The notes beneath the pieces are model-generated. The model did no database searches and was not told the origin of the DNA. It worked only from the letters and a program-made list of their open reading frames with translations. From Fibrobacter sp. UWR3 (lineage in GTDB: Bacteria > Fibrobacterota > Fibrobacteria > Fibrobacterales > Fibrobacteraceae): DNA of 64,000 bases. Both the position numbers and the translations under genes were made by a program. The stretch is from the NCBI RefSeq assembly GCF_900143055.1, contig NZ_FRCW01000014.1, positions 1 to 64,000 of the forward strand. The letters run 5' to 3'. Below, one piece after another: positions 1 to 8,018 of the stretch. How positions within the stretch are numbered: position 1 is the first letter of the stretch; the number at the start of each line of letters is the position of its first letter.

Positions 1-93
1 TCATACCCGTTCCCATTCCGAACACGGAAGTCAAGCCTCCCTTCGCCGATGGTACCTGGCCCCCGGGCCCGGGAGAGTAGGGCGCCGCTGGAT
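1..93 (+). rRNA. rrf: 5S ribosomal RNA, 3' part
   Basis: The window opens inside a 5S rRNA gene. The conserved stretch around CCGAACACGGAAGTCAAG (about 18-35) is the loop B / helix III region of bacterial 5S rRNA, and the GGGAGAGTAGG segment near 71-81 is the helix IV/V strand. The 5' third of the gene is outside the window. It is followed directly by a strong terminator, so it is probably the last gene of an rRNA operon. The exact 3' end (about 92-94) is estimated from the usual 5S length. Confidence 0.93.
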
Positions 94-97
94 TCTC

Positions 98-135
98 GCC
101 CCCTTGACGGTAAACCGTCGAGGGGGCTTTTTTTT
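98..135 (+). terminator. Rho-independent terminator of the rRNA operon
   Basis: A 13-bp GC-rich stem (98-110 paired with 115-127), a TAAA loop and a run of eight T follow the 5S gene within a few bases. This is a textbook intrinsic terminator. Confidence 0.92.
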
Positions 136-158
136 ATGTACCGTTCCGCCTTGCGGCT

Positions 159-344
159 CCACTCTCGCCATCACGGCCGGTTGATACCGGCCGCTTATGG
201 CTCACGGGCCCCTGCCTAACGGCGGGGGGCCTCTTCGTTTTTAGGAGAGGCCGTTCGGCCCTGACGCAGGAACTGCGCTATGGTACGGCCTCACTCTCGC
301 CGCCACGACTCGTCAGTACGAGTCGCTTGCGGCTCACAGCCCCA
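159..344 (+). repeat. Two copies of a hairpin-bearing ~55-nt repeat
   Basis: Copies at about 159-213 and 290-344 share the pattern CACTCTCGCC, three bases, ACG, a hairpin of different sequence in each copy, then CGCTT..GGCTCAC and a run of C. The hairpin arms differ but both keep pairing (GCCGG/CCGGC in copy 1, ACTCGT/ACGAGT in copy 2), so structure is conserved more than sequence. Each copy leads into a terminator-like hairpin. Apart from these repeats and terminators I see no gene between 136 and 442. Similar CTCACTCTCGC motifs occur near other gene ends in this window (5.5 kb and 11.0 kb). Confidence 0.6.
206..241 (+). terminator. Terminator-like hairpin after repeat copy 1
   Basis: GGCCCCTGCC pairs with the following GGCGGGGGGCC around a TAAC loop, with a T-rich tail (CTCTTCGTTTTT). 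It is a backup terminator or part of the repeated unit. Confidence 0.6.
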
Positions 345-373
345 TGAGGTAAACCTCGTGGGGGGCTTTTTTT
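338..373 (+). terminator. Terminator-like hairpin after repeat copy 2
   Basis: AGCCCCATGAGGT pairs with the CCTCGTGGGGGGCT strand across an AAA loop and is followed by seven T. It resembles the terminator directly behind the 5S gene in layout. Confidence 0.75.
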
Positions 374-442
374 ATACCCCCGACAAACGTCCCTGCCGAC
401 TAGAAACATCCTTTTTTATATTTTCAAGTAAATGGAGATGAA

Positions 443-988
443 ATGAAGTTAAAAGCTCTTGCTATTCTTGTCCTTAGCTGTATTTTTTTCTACGGCTGCG
501 CTGCCACGCTCCCTATGAAGGAACCTGGAGATAATAACGCATTGGTTGCAATTCGTAGCCAAGCAAGTGGTTCTTACTTTATTGGGCTTGGGTTAGGCAT
601 CTTTGGAGATGAACCCTTGCAGTTTATTTTGAAGAGCAAGAATTCTGACAAGGAATATGTATGCAAGCGTTTCAACGATAAGATTTGCGTCGCCGCTAAT
701 ATCCCTGCAGGCGAATACGAGGTGACTACTGCAAATTCTCCGCTCAAGCAGCCTATCGTTGGGACTCCTGTCAAGGTTGAACTTGGCGACTATAGGTTTG
801 ACATTTCTGTAGAGCCAGATGTGAACTACGCGGGCAAGTTCGTAGTCAAAACAGAGCAGGATGGCACTGTTCTTAAGGTTGCTTCCTGGGAAAATCAGGT
901 TTTGTCTAGCGAAGACAATGCGTTATTGGATGAAATTATGGCAAATAGTGCCGAATCCGGCTGGAAGCGCCCTCGCGCAATCCAGTAA
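443..988 (+). CDS. Small putative lipoprotein, unknown function
   Basis: The 181-aa product begins with a charged n-region, a hydrophobic stretch and a lipobox ending at Cys19 (FFYGC), so it should be a lipid-anchored envelope protein. The mature part is mostly predicted beta and has the layout of small DUF2846-type lipoproteins (an extended segment, then an IPAGEY motif near residues 90-95), but the match is only by eye. The start is supported by a GGAG ribosome site about 7 nt upstream and a TATATT box near 417. It stands alone between the 5S terminators and the large fibro-slime gene. Confidence 0.75.
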   Translation: MKLKALAILVLSCIFFYGCAATLPMKEPGDNNALVAIRSQASGSYFIGLGLGIFGDEPLQFILKSKNSDKEYVCKRFNDKICVAANIPAGEYEVTTANSPLKQPIVGTPVKVELGDYRFDISVEPDVNYAGKFVVKTEQDGTVLKVASWENQVLSSEDNALLDEIMANSAESGWKRPRAIQ

Positions 989-1116
989 CCATCCCTTTAC
1001 ACATATTGCGTTTTTCTCAACATTTTTCACCCGGACTGCATTCCGGTGAGCGACATTCCCGCGGTTTGAATATAGATTAGATATGGTTGTTTGAAGTCTG
1101 CGCGAAAGGAGTGTTT

Positions 1117-4100
1117 ATGAAACGCGCGTGTTTGGGTGTATTCTTTTTGCTGTTGTGCGGGCAAATTGCCTGGGCCGACCTTATTCTGCATTTTCAGTCG
1201 CCGTGGCGCGGCGATGCGACCCGCAGCGAATATGTGCCGCATGTTCTGGGTGGTGCGGGTGGCGACTACAACCCGCATTTTGACGCAAATTCCTCGACGA
1301 TGATGAAGAGCGATGGCGACGGCTGGTTCACCTACACGTGGGTGGGCAAGACGCTCGCCGATTTCCAGGACTGGATGAGCTTCAACATCAAGGCCTGCCC
1401 GAATACTGCCGATAACAACTTCAATAACAACAACTGCGTCGCCTGGAATGCTGGCGATTTCAAGATGGGCGAGTTCTTTGGCTCGGAGACGGAGCTCTGG
1501 CTGTACACGGAGGCCGACGGTACCTACGAGAAGTCGTTCATGGCTCCGGGCTCGAAAATCGTGTGGTTCAAGAGCCCGTGGGGCAACAAGGCCCTGCCCC
1601 AGATGATTTTCGGGGCGGATTCCGTGCTGATGCGGTTCATTCCCGGCGATGCCTCGAAGTGCGGGTGGTTCTACGGCTCGGTTACGCCCGCGATGATGGC
1701 GGCGAACCCGATACAGAGCGCTTACTTTGTCCGCTACAAGGCCCCGTGGTATACATTCCCGGCAGACAGTGCCGCCGTCGTGGAACTTGCTGCGGCACTT
1801 GCGGCCGCCGACACGGTGTTTGTCGACGGGACGGCGGACGCACCCGAGGTGACGCTTGAAATCGGGAGCAAGGGCGAATGCTTTGACCCGACGCGGGTAC
1901 TTCACGTTTATCACCCGTGGCGCACCAACACGAGTTACCGCGACAGCGCCTTCTACATCTCGGTGGACAACAACATCATGAACCAGCCGACTCCGCTCAC
2001 GGCTGAGGGCGAATACAAGTACTGGCGGCATATCAGTTTTGACGATTCGCTGGTGAGTTCGCCGAAGTGGAATTCGACGTGGGCGTGGGTGCAGTTCTAT
2101 CGCGGGCAGAACGAGTGGCCGCAGCACAAGTATTTTGACGATGCGGAGCGCCCGCTGGCCACGGACCTGTTCCCTGCCGGCATTTACGAGACGTGGATGT
2201 TCGCGAGCACGTCGTTGCATGTAAAGGATTTTGTGTATTACCCGCCGGAGCCGAAGGTAGTGCGTTTGCTGAGCCCGTGGGACGACATGTCGCCTTCGAT
2301 GTTCGTAGTTTCAATGGACGATACGGTAAAGATGGGCCCGCTGCCGATGGACCGCCAGAAGGATACGTGCGGCTGGTACGAGGGTACCTACTACAAGCAT
2401 GTGGATGACTGGGGCGTCTATTTTAAGCAGACGTTCGGCATGGATTATTACAGCATGGGCGGCATCGCAGTCGAGGGCAAGGACCTGGGCGAGGCGGTGC
2501 ATCTTGACTCGGTGCTGAAGGTGCGCGATACGGTGTGGGTGCACCCTTACCCGGTTTCGAGCAGTGCCCCGCTGCTGGACGTGGCGTTCCCGAACCACCT
2601 GGGACGATGCCCCGAGATGAAGATTTCGGCGATGGTGGTGGACTGGGCCGGAGAATCGTATGCGGACGCGATTGACGTGGATTTCGGCAACATCTACAAC
2701 GGCAACCCCTATACGTCGGTGTGGGGGCTTAACCAGAATGGCGAAATGGATACGCTCAAGACATGCGGCGGGCACGTGCTGGGGATGGTTCAGGATAAAC
2801 TAGTAAACGGCTTGCCTGCGCGCGTGGATTCGTTAGTTTATCCGTGGAACCAGTGTTCCGCGGCGCACGAGATCGAGAAATGGTTCGTGCCGCAGGTGGT
2901 GGCGACCGATGCCGCGGGCAAGGAATACACGAATGCGACTTGCCGCGATATTGATTTGACGCTCGACGAGGAAGGGTTCTGGCTTGCGGACTTTACGAAC
3001 GAGAACGACTGCAACGACACGCTGAACCCGGGATTCTACCCGATTGACGATTTCGAGTACCTGGATTCCGCGAAGACGGTGAAGAACCCGAAATTCGACT
3101 GGAACGTGAGCGGCTGCAGGCACAACTACAGCTTCGCGATGAAGATTTCGGCGCAGTTCCAGTACATTCCGGGGCAGTACTTTGAGTTCCGCGGTGACGA
3201 TGACGTGTGGGTGTTTATCGACAATCGCCTTGCGGTGGATATCGGCGGGTGCCACAACCCGGTAGAAGGCGCGGTGAACCTCGATACGATGGGGCTCGAG
3301 GAAGGCAAGATCTATCCGTTCCATATTTTCTTCTCGGAAAGGAACGCGACGGGTTCGAACTTCAAGATGCGTACCTCCATCAACCTGCAGACGGAAAAGC
3401 GCTACTTCCCGGTGGAGCAGCATACGGATGACGGGACCATCGAGTACGTGATTCTGCAGATTCTTACGGAAGAGAACCTCACCTGCGACATTTCGAGCGT
3501 GGGCAAGGTGGATACGACGCTTGCGGAATCCTCCTTCATTCTTTACGGGCAGACGGCGCTCCAGCAGGGAGAGGCGTTGAAGCCGGGCGTGAACTACGGG
3601 GGCATTACCATCAACGAGAACATGGCGGGCTTTGTTATCGATACGGCGGCGATTGTGCGTGCGCGTGCGCTCCCGCCGGGAATGTACATGCTCGATTTTT
3701 ACCTGGTGGCGGACCCCTCGCAGCGTTCGCAGGTGTATTTTGAGGTACCGGAATACCCGCTCCCGGATATCGCGTTTGCGGATGCGGCGGGCGAACCGTT
3801 CGACCCTGCGGGCTACAACCTGCTGATGGAACGCATGGGCCAGCCCGGGGATAACGGCTCGAAGGATACGCTGATGGCGTTCGTCTCTTACCCGGTGACC
3901 ATCATGGTGACATATATCGGGCAGGTATGCGCGGATTGCATTGTGACTGTTGACCTCACGACTGCGGATTCGCTCTCGTTCCTGGATGCGAACGGACAGC
4001 CGATTACTAGCGTCACGACGGATTCTACAGGATATGCGACGTTCTACGTGATGGGATATGCGGCTGTGAACGATGCCTCGTTTACGGTTTCGGGTGGCGA

Positions 4101-5331
4101 GGTTGCGAATAAGTTGGTCTGGGGTGGCATAAACCTGATGGAACCGCCTGTGCCGTTTGCGAGCAAGGGCTACATGTACGACCGCGATGGCGACGGCATG
4201 CCCGATAGCCTGCATATTCCGTTCAGCGACAAGCTCGATAGCGATGTGCCCGATACGCTCGCGTGGTCGTTTGGCGATTCTACGTGGAGGACGACAACGA
4301 CGGTTGATGCGGTGCGCGGCCTGATACAGAACGAGTCGGATATCGTGATTGTGGGCGACCCGCTGCTGGAGCGCGTATTTACCGGCGGGAACAAGGAAAT
4401 CTACCAGGGAGGCCTGCATTACCACTACACCTACTGGGACGAGGACAAGGGCGACTCGATTTCGCTTGCGATGAACGGCGTGATAGAGGATAAGGTGGGC
4501 CCGGTACTCATGAGCGCCATCGTGACTCCGGGTACGGACAAGCTCACGACGCTTACGCTGTTGCTGAGCGAAGGGACGCTCGACACTAACCTCGCTGCGG
4601 CCGACATGTTCAGTTTCAAGATATGGCGCATGGGTGCGGAAGCGTCACTGCAGGCGGTGACCCCGAAGGTGACCCACATGCAGAACGGCGTGCGGTACGA
4701 CCTGTACTATTACGGCGACGAGACGATGGTCTTGCCCGCGGTGGGCGATTCGGTGCGGCTTATGCCGGGCGTGTTGCGCGACCTGAACGGCAACGTGCCG
4801 CATTTTGAAAACCCGTGGGTGCGAATCATCGGCGGGCAGCGCCTGCTGGTGGAGGATGCGGGCCTGGTGACCCTCACGGAAGAACGCGCGCTTGAAACGT
4901 TTGCCTGGCAGGAAGGCGTGAAGCCCATAGTTGTTGACCCGGAGATGTCGCTGAAGGATGCCATCGAACAGCACGGGCTCCCGGGCCAGCTGCTGAACTA
5001 CGACATGCAGGAACTGGCGCTCACTGCGGGCGATTCCGTGTCGATTGATTCCATACGCATCGTGTGGGAGGTGAGTTACTTCTCGAGCCTCGGGCAGTTC
5101 GTGAACCGGGCGAAGGGTTCCGTGGCTTGTTCCGATGCGGATATCTTTGGCGGGGACTGTCGGAAAAATCCGGGCAAGGTGTTCCTCGCGTGGAATGCAC
5201 GTAGCGACAAGGGAAGGCTCGTGGGTACGGGCGCGTACATCTCGAAACTCAAGTGGAAGGTAATGGCTGGTCCCGAAAAGGTGGGCAGTCGCGACGATAC
5301 GTTTACGCTGGGCGTGAGACGCGGGAAATAA
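1117..5331 (+). CDS. Very large secreted fibro-slime domain protein
   Basis: A 1404-aa exported protein. The start at 1117 is preferred over an in-frame ATG at 1087 because GAAAGGAG lies 5 nt upstream and the resulting N-terminus (MKRACLGVFFLLLCGQIAWA) is a clean Sec signal peptide. The N-terminal half has three or four repeated blocks containing 'SPW' motifs (for example near 1198, 1573, 2272), suggesting tandem beta modules. Roughly residues 585-760 form a fibro-slime / PA14-like domain, with the hallmark GDDDVWVFID near residue 693, followed by FHIFFSERN. The C-terminal part has bacterial Ig-like and FlgD-like beta features. In Fibrobacter such proteins are associated with outer membrane adhesion to plant fibre; that role is inferred from family knowledge. 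It appears monocistronic. Confidence 0.88.
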   Translation: MKRACLGVFFLLLCGQIAWADLILHFQSPWRGDATRSEYVPHVLGGAGGDYNPHFDANSSTMMKSDGDGWFTYTWVGKTLADFQDWMSFNIKACPNTADNNFNNNNCVAWNAGDFKMGEFFGSETELWLYTEADGTYEKSFMAPGSKIVWFKSPWGNKALPQMIFGADSVLMRFIPGDASKCGWFYGSVTPAMMAANPIQSAYFVRYKAPWYTFPADSAAVVELAAALAAADTVFVDGTADAPEVTLEIGSKGECFDPTRVLHVYHPWRTNTSYRDSAFYISVDNNIMNQPTPLTAEGEYKYWRHISFDDSLVSSPKWNSTWAWVQFYRGQNEWPQHKYFDDAERPLATDLFPAGIYETWMFASTSLHVKDFVYYPPEPKVVRLLSPWDDMSPSMFVVSMDDTVKMGPLPMDRQKDTCGWYEGTYYKHVDDWGVYFKQTFGMDYYSMGGIAVEGKDLGEAVHLDSVLKVRDTVWVHPYPVSSSAPLLDVAFPNHLGRCPEMKISAMVVDWAGESYADAIDVDFGNIYNGNPYTSVWGLNQNGEMDTLKTCGGHVLGMVQDKLVNGLPARVDSLVYPWNQCSAAHEIEKWFVPQVVATDAAGKEYTNATCRDIDLTLDEEGFWLADFTNENDCNDTLNPGFYPIDDFEYLDSAKTVKNPKFDWNVSGCRHNYSFAMKISAQFQYIPGQYFEFRGDDDVWVFIDNRLAVDIGGCHNPVEGAVNLDTMGLEEGKIYPFHIFFSERNATGSNFKMRTSINLQTEKRYFPVEQHTDDGTIEYVILQILTEENLTCDISSVGKVDTTLAESSFILYGQTALQQGEALKPGVNYGGITINENMAGFVIDTAAIVRARALPPGMYMLDFYLVADPSQRSQVYFEVPEYPLPDIAFADAAGEPFDPAGYNLLMERMGQPGDNGSKDTLMAFVSYPVTIMVTYIGQVCADCIVTVDLTTADSLSFLDANGQPITSVTTDSTGYATFYVMGYAAVNDASFTVSGGEVANKLVWGGINLMEPPVPFASKGYMYDRDGDGMPDSLHIPFSDKLDSDVPDTLAWSFGDSTWRTTTTVDAVRGLIQNESDIVIVGDPLLERVFTGGNKEIYQGGLHYHYTYWDEDKGDSISLAMNGVIEDKVGPVLMSAIVTPGTDKLTTLTLLLSEGTLDTNLAAADMFSFKIWRMGAEASLQAVTPKVTHMQNGVRYDLYYYGDETMVLPAVGDSVRLMPGVLRDLNGNVPHFENPWVRIIGGQRLLVEDAGLVTLTEERALETFAWQEGVKPIVVDPEMSLKDAIEQHGLPGQLLNYDMQELALTAGDSVSIDSIRIVWEVSYFSSLGQFVNRAKGSVACSDADIFGGDCRKNPGKVFLAWNARSDKGRLVGTGAYISKLKWKVMAGPEKVGSRDDTFTLGVRRGK

Positions 5332-5392
5332 CTATGTGAGTAACAAGCCCCTGTTATTGCGATTTCATCGCATAAACCGGTGCCTCAACAAT

Positions 5393-5414
5393 AGAAACAA
5401 GCAAGCTTGTTTCT
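5393..5414. other. Perfect hairpin in the intergenic region
   Basis: AGAAACAAG and CTTGTTTCT form a 9-bp stem with a CAAG loop. It lies in a gene-free stretch (5332-5602) between the fibro-slime gene and the convergent ABC-F gene. A longer outer pairing of AACAAGCCCCTGTT (5342-) with AACAGGGGCGG (5440-) could enclose it. It may serve as a bidirectional terminator, but no strong T-run follows. Confidence 0.5.
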
Positions 5415-5450
5415 GCTGTACTCGGCTTAGGTTTATTTAAACAGGGGCGG

Positions 5451-5509
5451 TTGCGAGAGTGAGCGCATGCCGGAGTAATTTAACACCGGGGTGTAGCGCG
5501 AACGGTCTA
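5451..5509 (-). repeat. 59-bp direct repeat, copy 1
   Basis: This copy is identical over 59 bp to 5547-5605, with start points 96 bp apart. Read on the minus strand each copy begins TAGACCGTTCGCGC and ends GCTCACTCTCGCAA. The copy next to the ABC-F gene supplies that gene's TAG stop codon, so copy 1 carries a duplicated stop-codon-containing tail. Confidence 0.9.
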
Positions 5510-5517
5510 CAGTGAGC

Positions 5518-5544
5518 AAAAAGCGCCTCGTCTTAACGAGGCGT
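5518..5544 (-). terminator. Terminator of the ABC-F gene
   Basis: On the minus strand an ACGCCTCGT / ACGAGGCGC stem with a four-base loop is followed by five T. It sits 60-85 nt downstream of the ABC-F stop codon, between the two 59-bp repeat copies. Confidence 0.75.
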
Positions 5545-5546
5545 GT

Positions 5547-5605
5547 TTGCGAGAGTGAGCGCATGCCGGAGTAATTTAACACCGGGGTGTAGCGCGAACG
5601 GTCTA
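5547..5605 (-). repeat. 59-bp direct repeat, copy 2 (overlaps ABC-F stop)
   Basis: The second copy of the 59-bp repeat. Its last three bases on the plus strand (CTA, 5603-5605) are the TAG stop of the ABC-F gene on the minus strand. Its interior carries the CTCACTCTCGC motif also seen in the rRNA-downstream repeats. Confidence 0.9.
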
Positions 5606-7540
5606 AATCGGGTATTTGTCCTTCGCGGCTTCGAGTTCGGCGCTGGTCCGTTCCCATTCCGCGTAGAGGCTGTCGACAAGGTTCTTGTTGTTGTCCATGT
5701 CTTTGGCGATGGCGGTGATGGCGTTTCCGTCGCCGCTTTCCGAGGCGGTCACGAGTTTTGCCTCGAGTTCGCCGCCGAGGGCTTCGGCCTTCGCGATATC
5801 TTCCTCGATTTTTGCAAGTTTCTTTTCGAGCGGCTTGATGACCTTGCTGCGTTCGGCGATGTAGTCGGCGCGGGCCTTGCGGTCTTCCTTTGCGCGGGGC
5901 GTTGCATTTGCGTTGCCTGCGGGGGCGGCGTTATCTGCGCGGCTTGTTCCCGAGTCGCTATTCACGTCGATGTTCGATACCTTGATGTTCGCGGAGTTTG
6001 CTCCGCCGGGCTTCTTTTCGGATGCCCAGCCCACCTTCTCGAGGAAGTCAGCGTACGTGCCCTCGAATATGCGGCAGGTTCCGCCGTCGAATACCACGAG
6101 CCTTGTGGCGAACGCGTGCAGGAGTTCCTCGTCGTGGGTAACCACCAGCGCGGTGCCTTCGTAGTCTTCGAGCGCGTCGATGAGGCTCTCGATGCTTTCC
6201 ATGTCGAGGTGGTTCGTGGGTTCGTCGAGCAGCAGCATGTTGCAGGGGCTCGCGAGAATCTTCCCGAGGAGCACGCGGCTCCTTTCGCCACCGGAGAGTA
6301 CCTTCACCTTCTTGAGCGCATTGTCGCCACTGAACATCATGAGGCCCGCAAGCCCGCGGGCGCGGCTCTTCTGCGATACTTCTTCAATCGCCGATGCAAT
6401 TTCTTCTTCGACGGTGTTGTCGAGGTTCAGGCGGTTGATATTCGTCTGTCCGAAATAGTTTATCTGTAAGTTCGGATTGTAGGTGATTTCGCCTGCGGTC
6501 GGCTGCAGTTCCTTTGCTATCAGGTTCAGCAGCGTCGTTTTACCGCGGCCGTTCGGGCCGATGACTGCGATGCGGTCGCCCTTGAAGACTTCCATCGTCA
6601 AGTCGGTAATGAGCTCGGGGCCCATTCCCTGCACGGTGCCGTCTTCGCCCTTGTTCGGGTACGCGAACGAGAGCCCCTTGATTTGGAGCATTCTCTTGCC
6701 GGGGAAACCTGCCTCGGTAAAGCTGAATTCCAGATTGCGTTCGTGCGTGAGGCGCTCGCCCGTGGCAAGCTTTGCGGCGGCCTTTATCTTGGACTGCACC
6801 ATCGCGGCCTTCGCGGCCTTGTAGCGGAAGCGCTCGATAACCTTCTCGAGCTGTTCCTTTTTCTTCGCTTCGTTCTCCTGCGTGCGCTGCGCGACTTCCT
6901 CTTCTTCGGCCACCGTTTCGCGGAGCTTTTCTACCGTGCCCTTCACCTTGCGGATCTTGTGGCGGAAAATCCCGGCGGTGTGCGTGCAGACCTCGTCCAT
7001 AAAATGGTGGTCGTGCGTTATCAGGAGCACTTCGCCCTTCCAGCTGCGCAAGAAACGGCTGAGCCAACGCATCGACACGATGTCGAGGTAGTTTGTCGGT
7101 TCGTCGAGCAGGAGCATGTCGGGCTCGCTTGCGAGGACTTTCGCGAGGTTCAGGCGAATCTGGAAACCGCCCGAGAGGAGCGAGGGGCTCTTGTGCATGG
7201 ATTCCTCGTCGAACCCGAGACCGAACAGGATTGCCTCCACCTTGTGTTCTTCCAGCCAGCCGTCTTCGTTGGGTTTCAGGACGCTGCAGGCCTCTTCGTG
7301 CACGGTTGCGTGCGTGAAGTTCAGGTGCTGCTGCAGGTAGCCCAGCGTGTATTTCTTGGGAATGTCAATGGAACCGCCGTCGAGGCATTCCTGCCCGAGA
7401 ATCATCTTGAACAGTGTGGACTTGCCGCAACCGTTACGGCCTACGAGCCCAACGCGCTCATGGTCGCCCACGAGCAGGCTCGCGCCATCGAGCAAAACTT
7501 GCACGCCGAATGATTTGGAAACGTTCTGAATCTGGATCAC
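5603..7540 (-). CDS. ABC-F family ATPase (ribosome-associated type)
   Basis: A 645-aa soluble protein with two ABC cassettes and no membrane segment. Cassette 1 has Walker A GRNGCGKST (residues 34-42), signature LSGGFQIRL and Walker B LLLDEPTNYLD. Cassette 2 has GPNGRGKTT, LSGGERSRV and LLLDEPTNHLD. A charged linker between them and a lysine/glutamate-rich C-terminal coiled coil (about the last 80 residues) match the YdiF/YheS/Uup group. ABC-F proteins act on the ribosome as translation factors or antibiotic protection factors; the sequence alone does not tell which. The start codon is GTG (7538-7540), supported by the conserved MIQIQNVSKSFG beginning. There is no ribosome site; CCCCCC precedes the start and a TAAATT box lies 8 nt away, so translation may be leaderless. 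Confidence 0.92.
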   Translation of the reverse strand: MIQIQNVSKSFGVQVLLDGASLLVGDHERVGLVGRNGCGKSTLFKMILGQECLDGGSIDIPKKYTLGYLQQHLNFTHATVHEEACSVLKPNEDGWLEEHKVEAILFGLGFDEESMHKSPSLLSGGFQIRLNLAKVLASEPDMLLLDEPTNYLDIVSMRWLSRFLRSWKGEVLLITHDHHFMDEVCTHTAGIFRHKIRKVKGTVEKLRETVAEEEEVAQRTQENEAKKKEQLEKVIERFRYKAAKAAMVQSKIKAAAKLATGERLTHERNLEFSFTEAGFPGKRMLQIKGLSFAYPNKGEDGTVQGMGPELITDLTMEVFKGDRIAVIGPNGRGKTTLLNLIAKELQPTAGEITYNPNLQINYFGQTNINRLNLDNTVEEEIASAIEEVSQKSRARGLAGLMMFSGDNALKKVKVLSGGERSRVLLGKILASPCNMLLLDEPTNHLDMESIESLIDALEDYEGTALVVTHDEELLHAFATRLVVFDGGTCRIFEGTYADFLEKVGWASEKKPGGANSANIKVSNIDVNSDSGTSRADNAAPAGNANATPRAKEDRKARADYIAERSKVIKPLEKKLAKIEEDIAKAEALGGELEAKLVTASESGDGNAITAIAKDMDNNKNLVDSLYAEWERTSAELEAAKDKYPI

Positions 7541-7577
7541 GGGGGGTAAATTTAGAATTTTTTATTTTTCCTGTACC

Positions 7578-8009
7578 ATGGCAGAGAATGAACGCGATAT
7601 CGAAAAAGTTGAAGGCCAGAAAGTTGCCGACAAGCACCCGGTCGGTAACTTTATGTGGAGCGTGGCTGTGGGTAGCCCGGTTATTTCCTTCATTGTGCAC
7701 CGCAAGAAGGTGGGAGCCGAGTTCGTTGTCACCCTGATTTGCATAAACATGCTGCTCAATCTTGGCGACAAACTCTTGATAGGGAGCCTTGACTGGAACC
7801 AGTATCCGCTTTTGAAAATCCCGGTATTCCTTGGATACTGGGCGGCGCGATTCTGTGTACTGGGGAAGGCAGGCGCGTGGAGAATGAAGGTTGATGCGCC
7901 CAAGTACGATGCGGAAGAATTCCGCCAGAAGGAAAAGATTGCCATTATCGTGGGCCTAATTTACTCGGCGCTCGTCATTACCGTCGATGTGATGGAAGCG
8001 CTGCAGTAA
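7578..8009 (+). CDS. Small integral membrane protein, unknown function
   Basis: A 143-aa protein with a charged N-terminus and about three or four hydrophobic segments (roughly residues 28-42, 46-64, 78-92 and 120-140). No catalytic motif is recognisable. It is divergent from the ABC-F gene across a 37-bp AT-rich spacer and ends 9 nt before the next gene, an alpha/beta hydrolase, so the two are probably cotranscribed. No clear ribosome site precedes the ATG. Confidence 0.7.
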   Translation: MAENERDIEKVEGQKVADKHPVGNFMWSVAVGSPVISFIVHRKKVGAEFVVTLICINMLLNLGDKLLIGSLDWNQYPLLKIPVFLGYWAARFCVLGKAGAWRMKVDAPKYDAEEFRQKEKIAIIVGLIYSALVITVDVMEALQ

Positions 8010-8018
8010 CTTGTAACG

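Noticed and set aside
1027-4425. Long minus-strand open frames (397 and 530 codons) opposite the fibro-slime gene
   Set aside because: They are Arg/His/Val-rich, have no recognisable domain or ribosome site, and mirror the GC-rich third positions of the real plus-strand gene.
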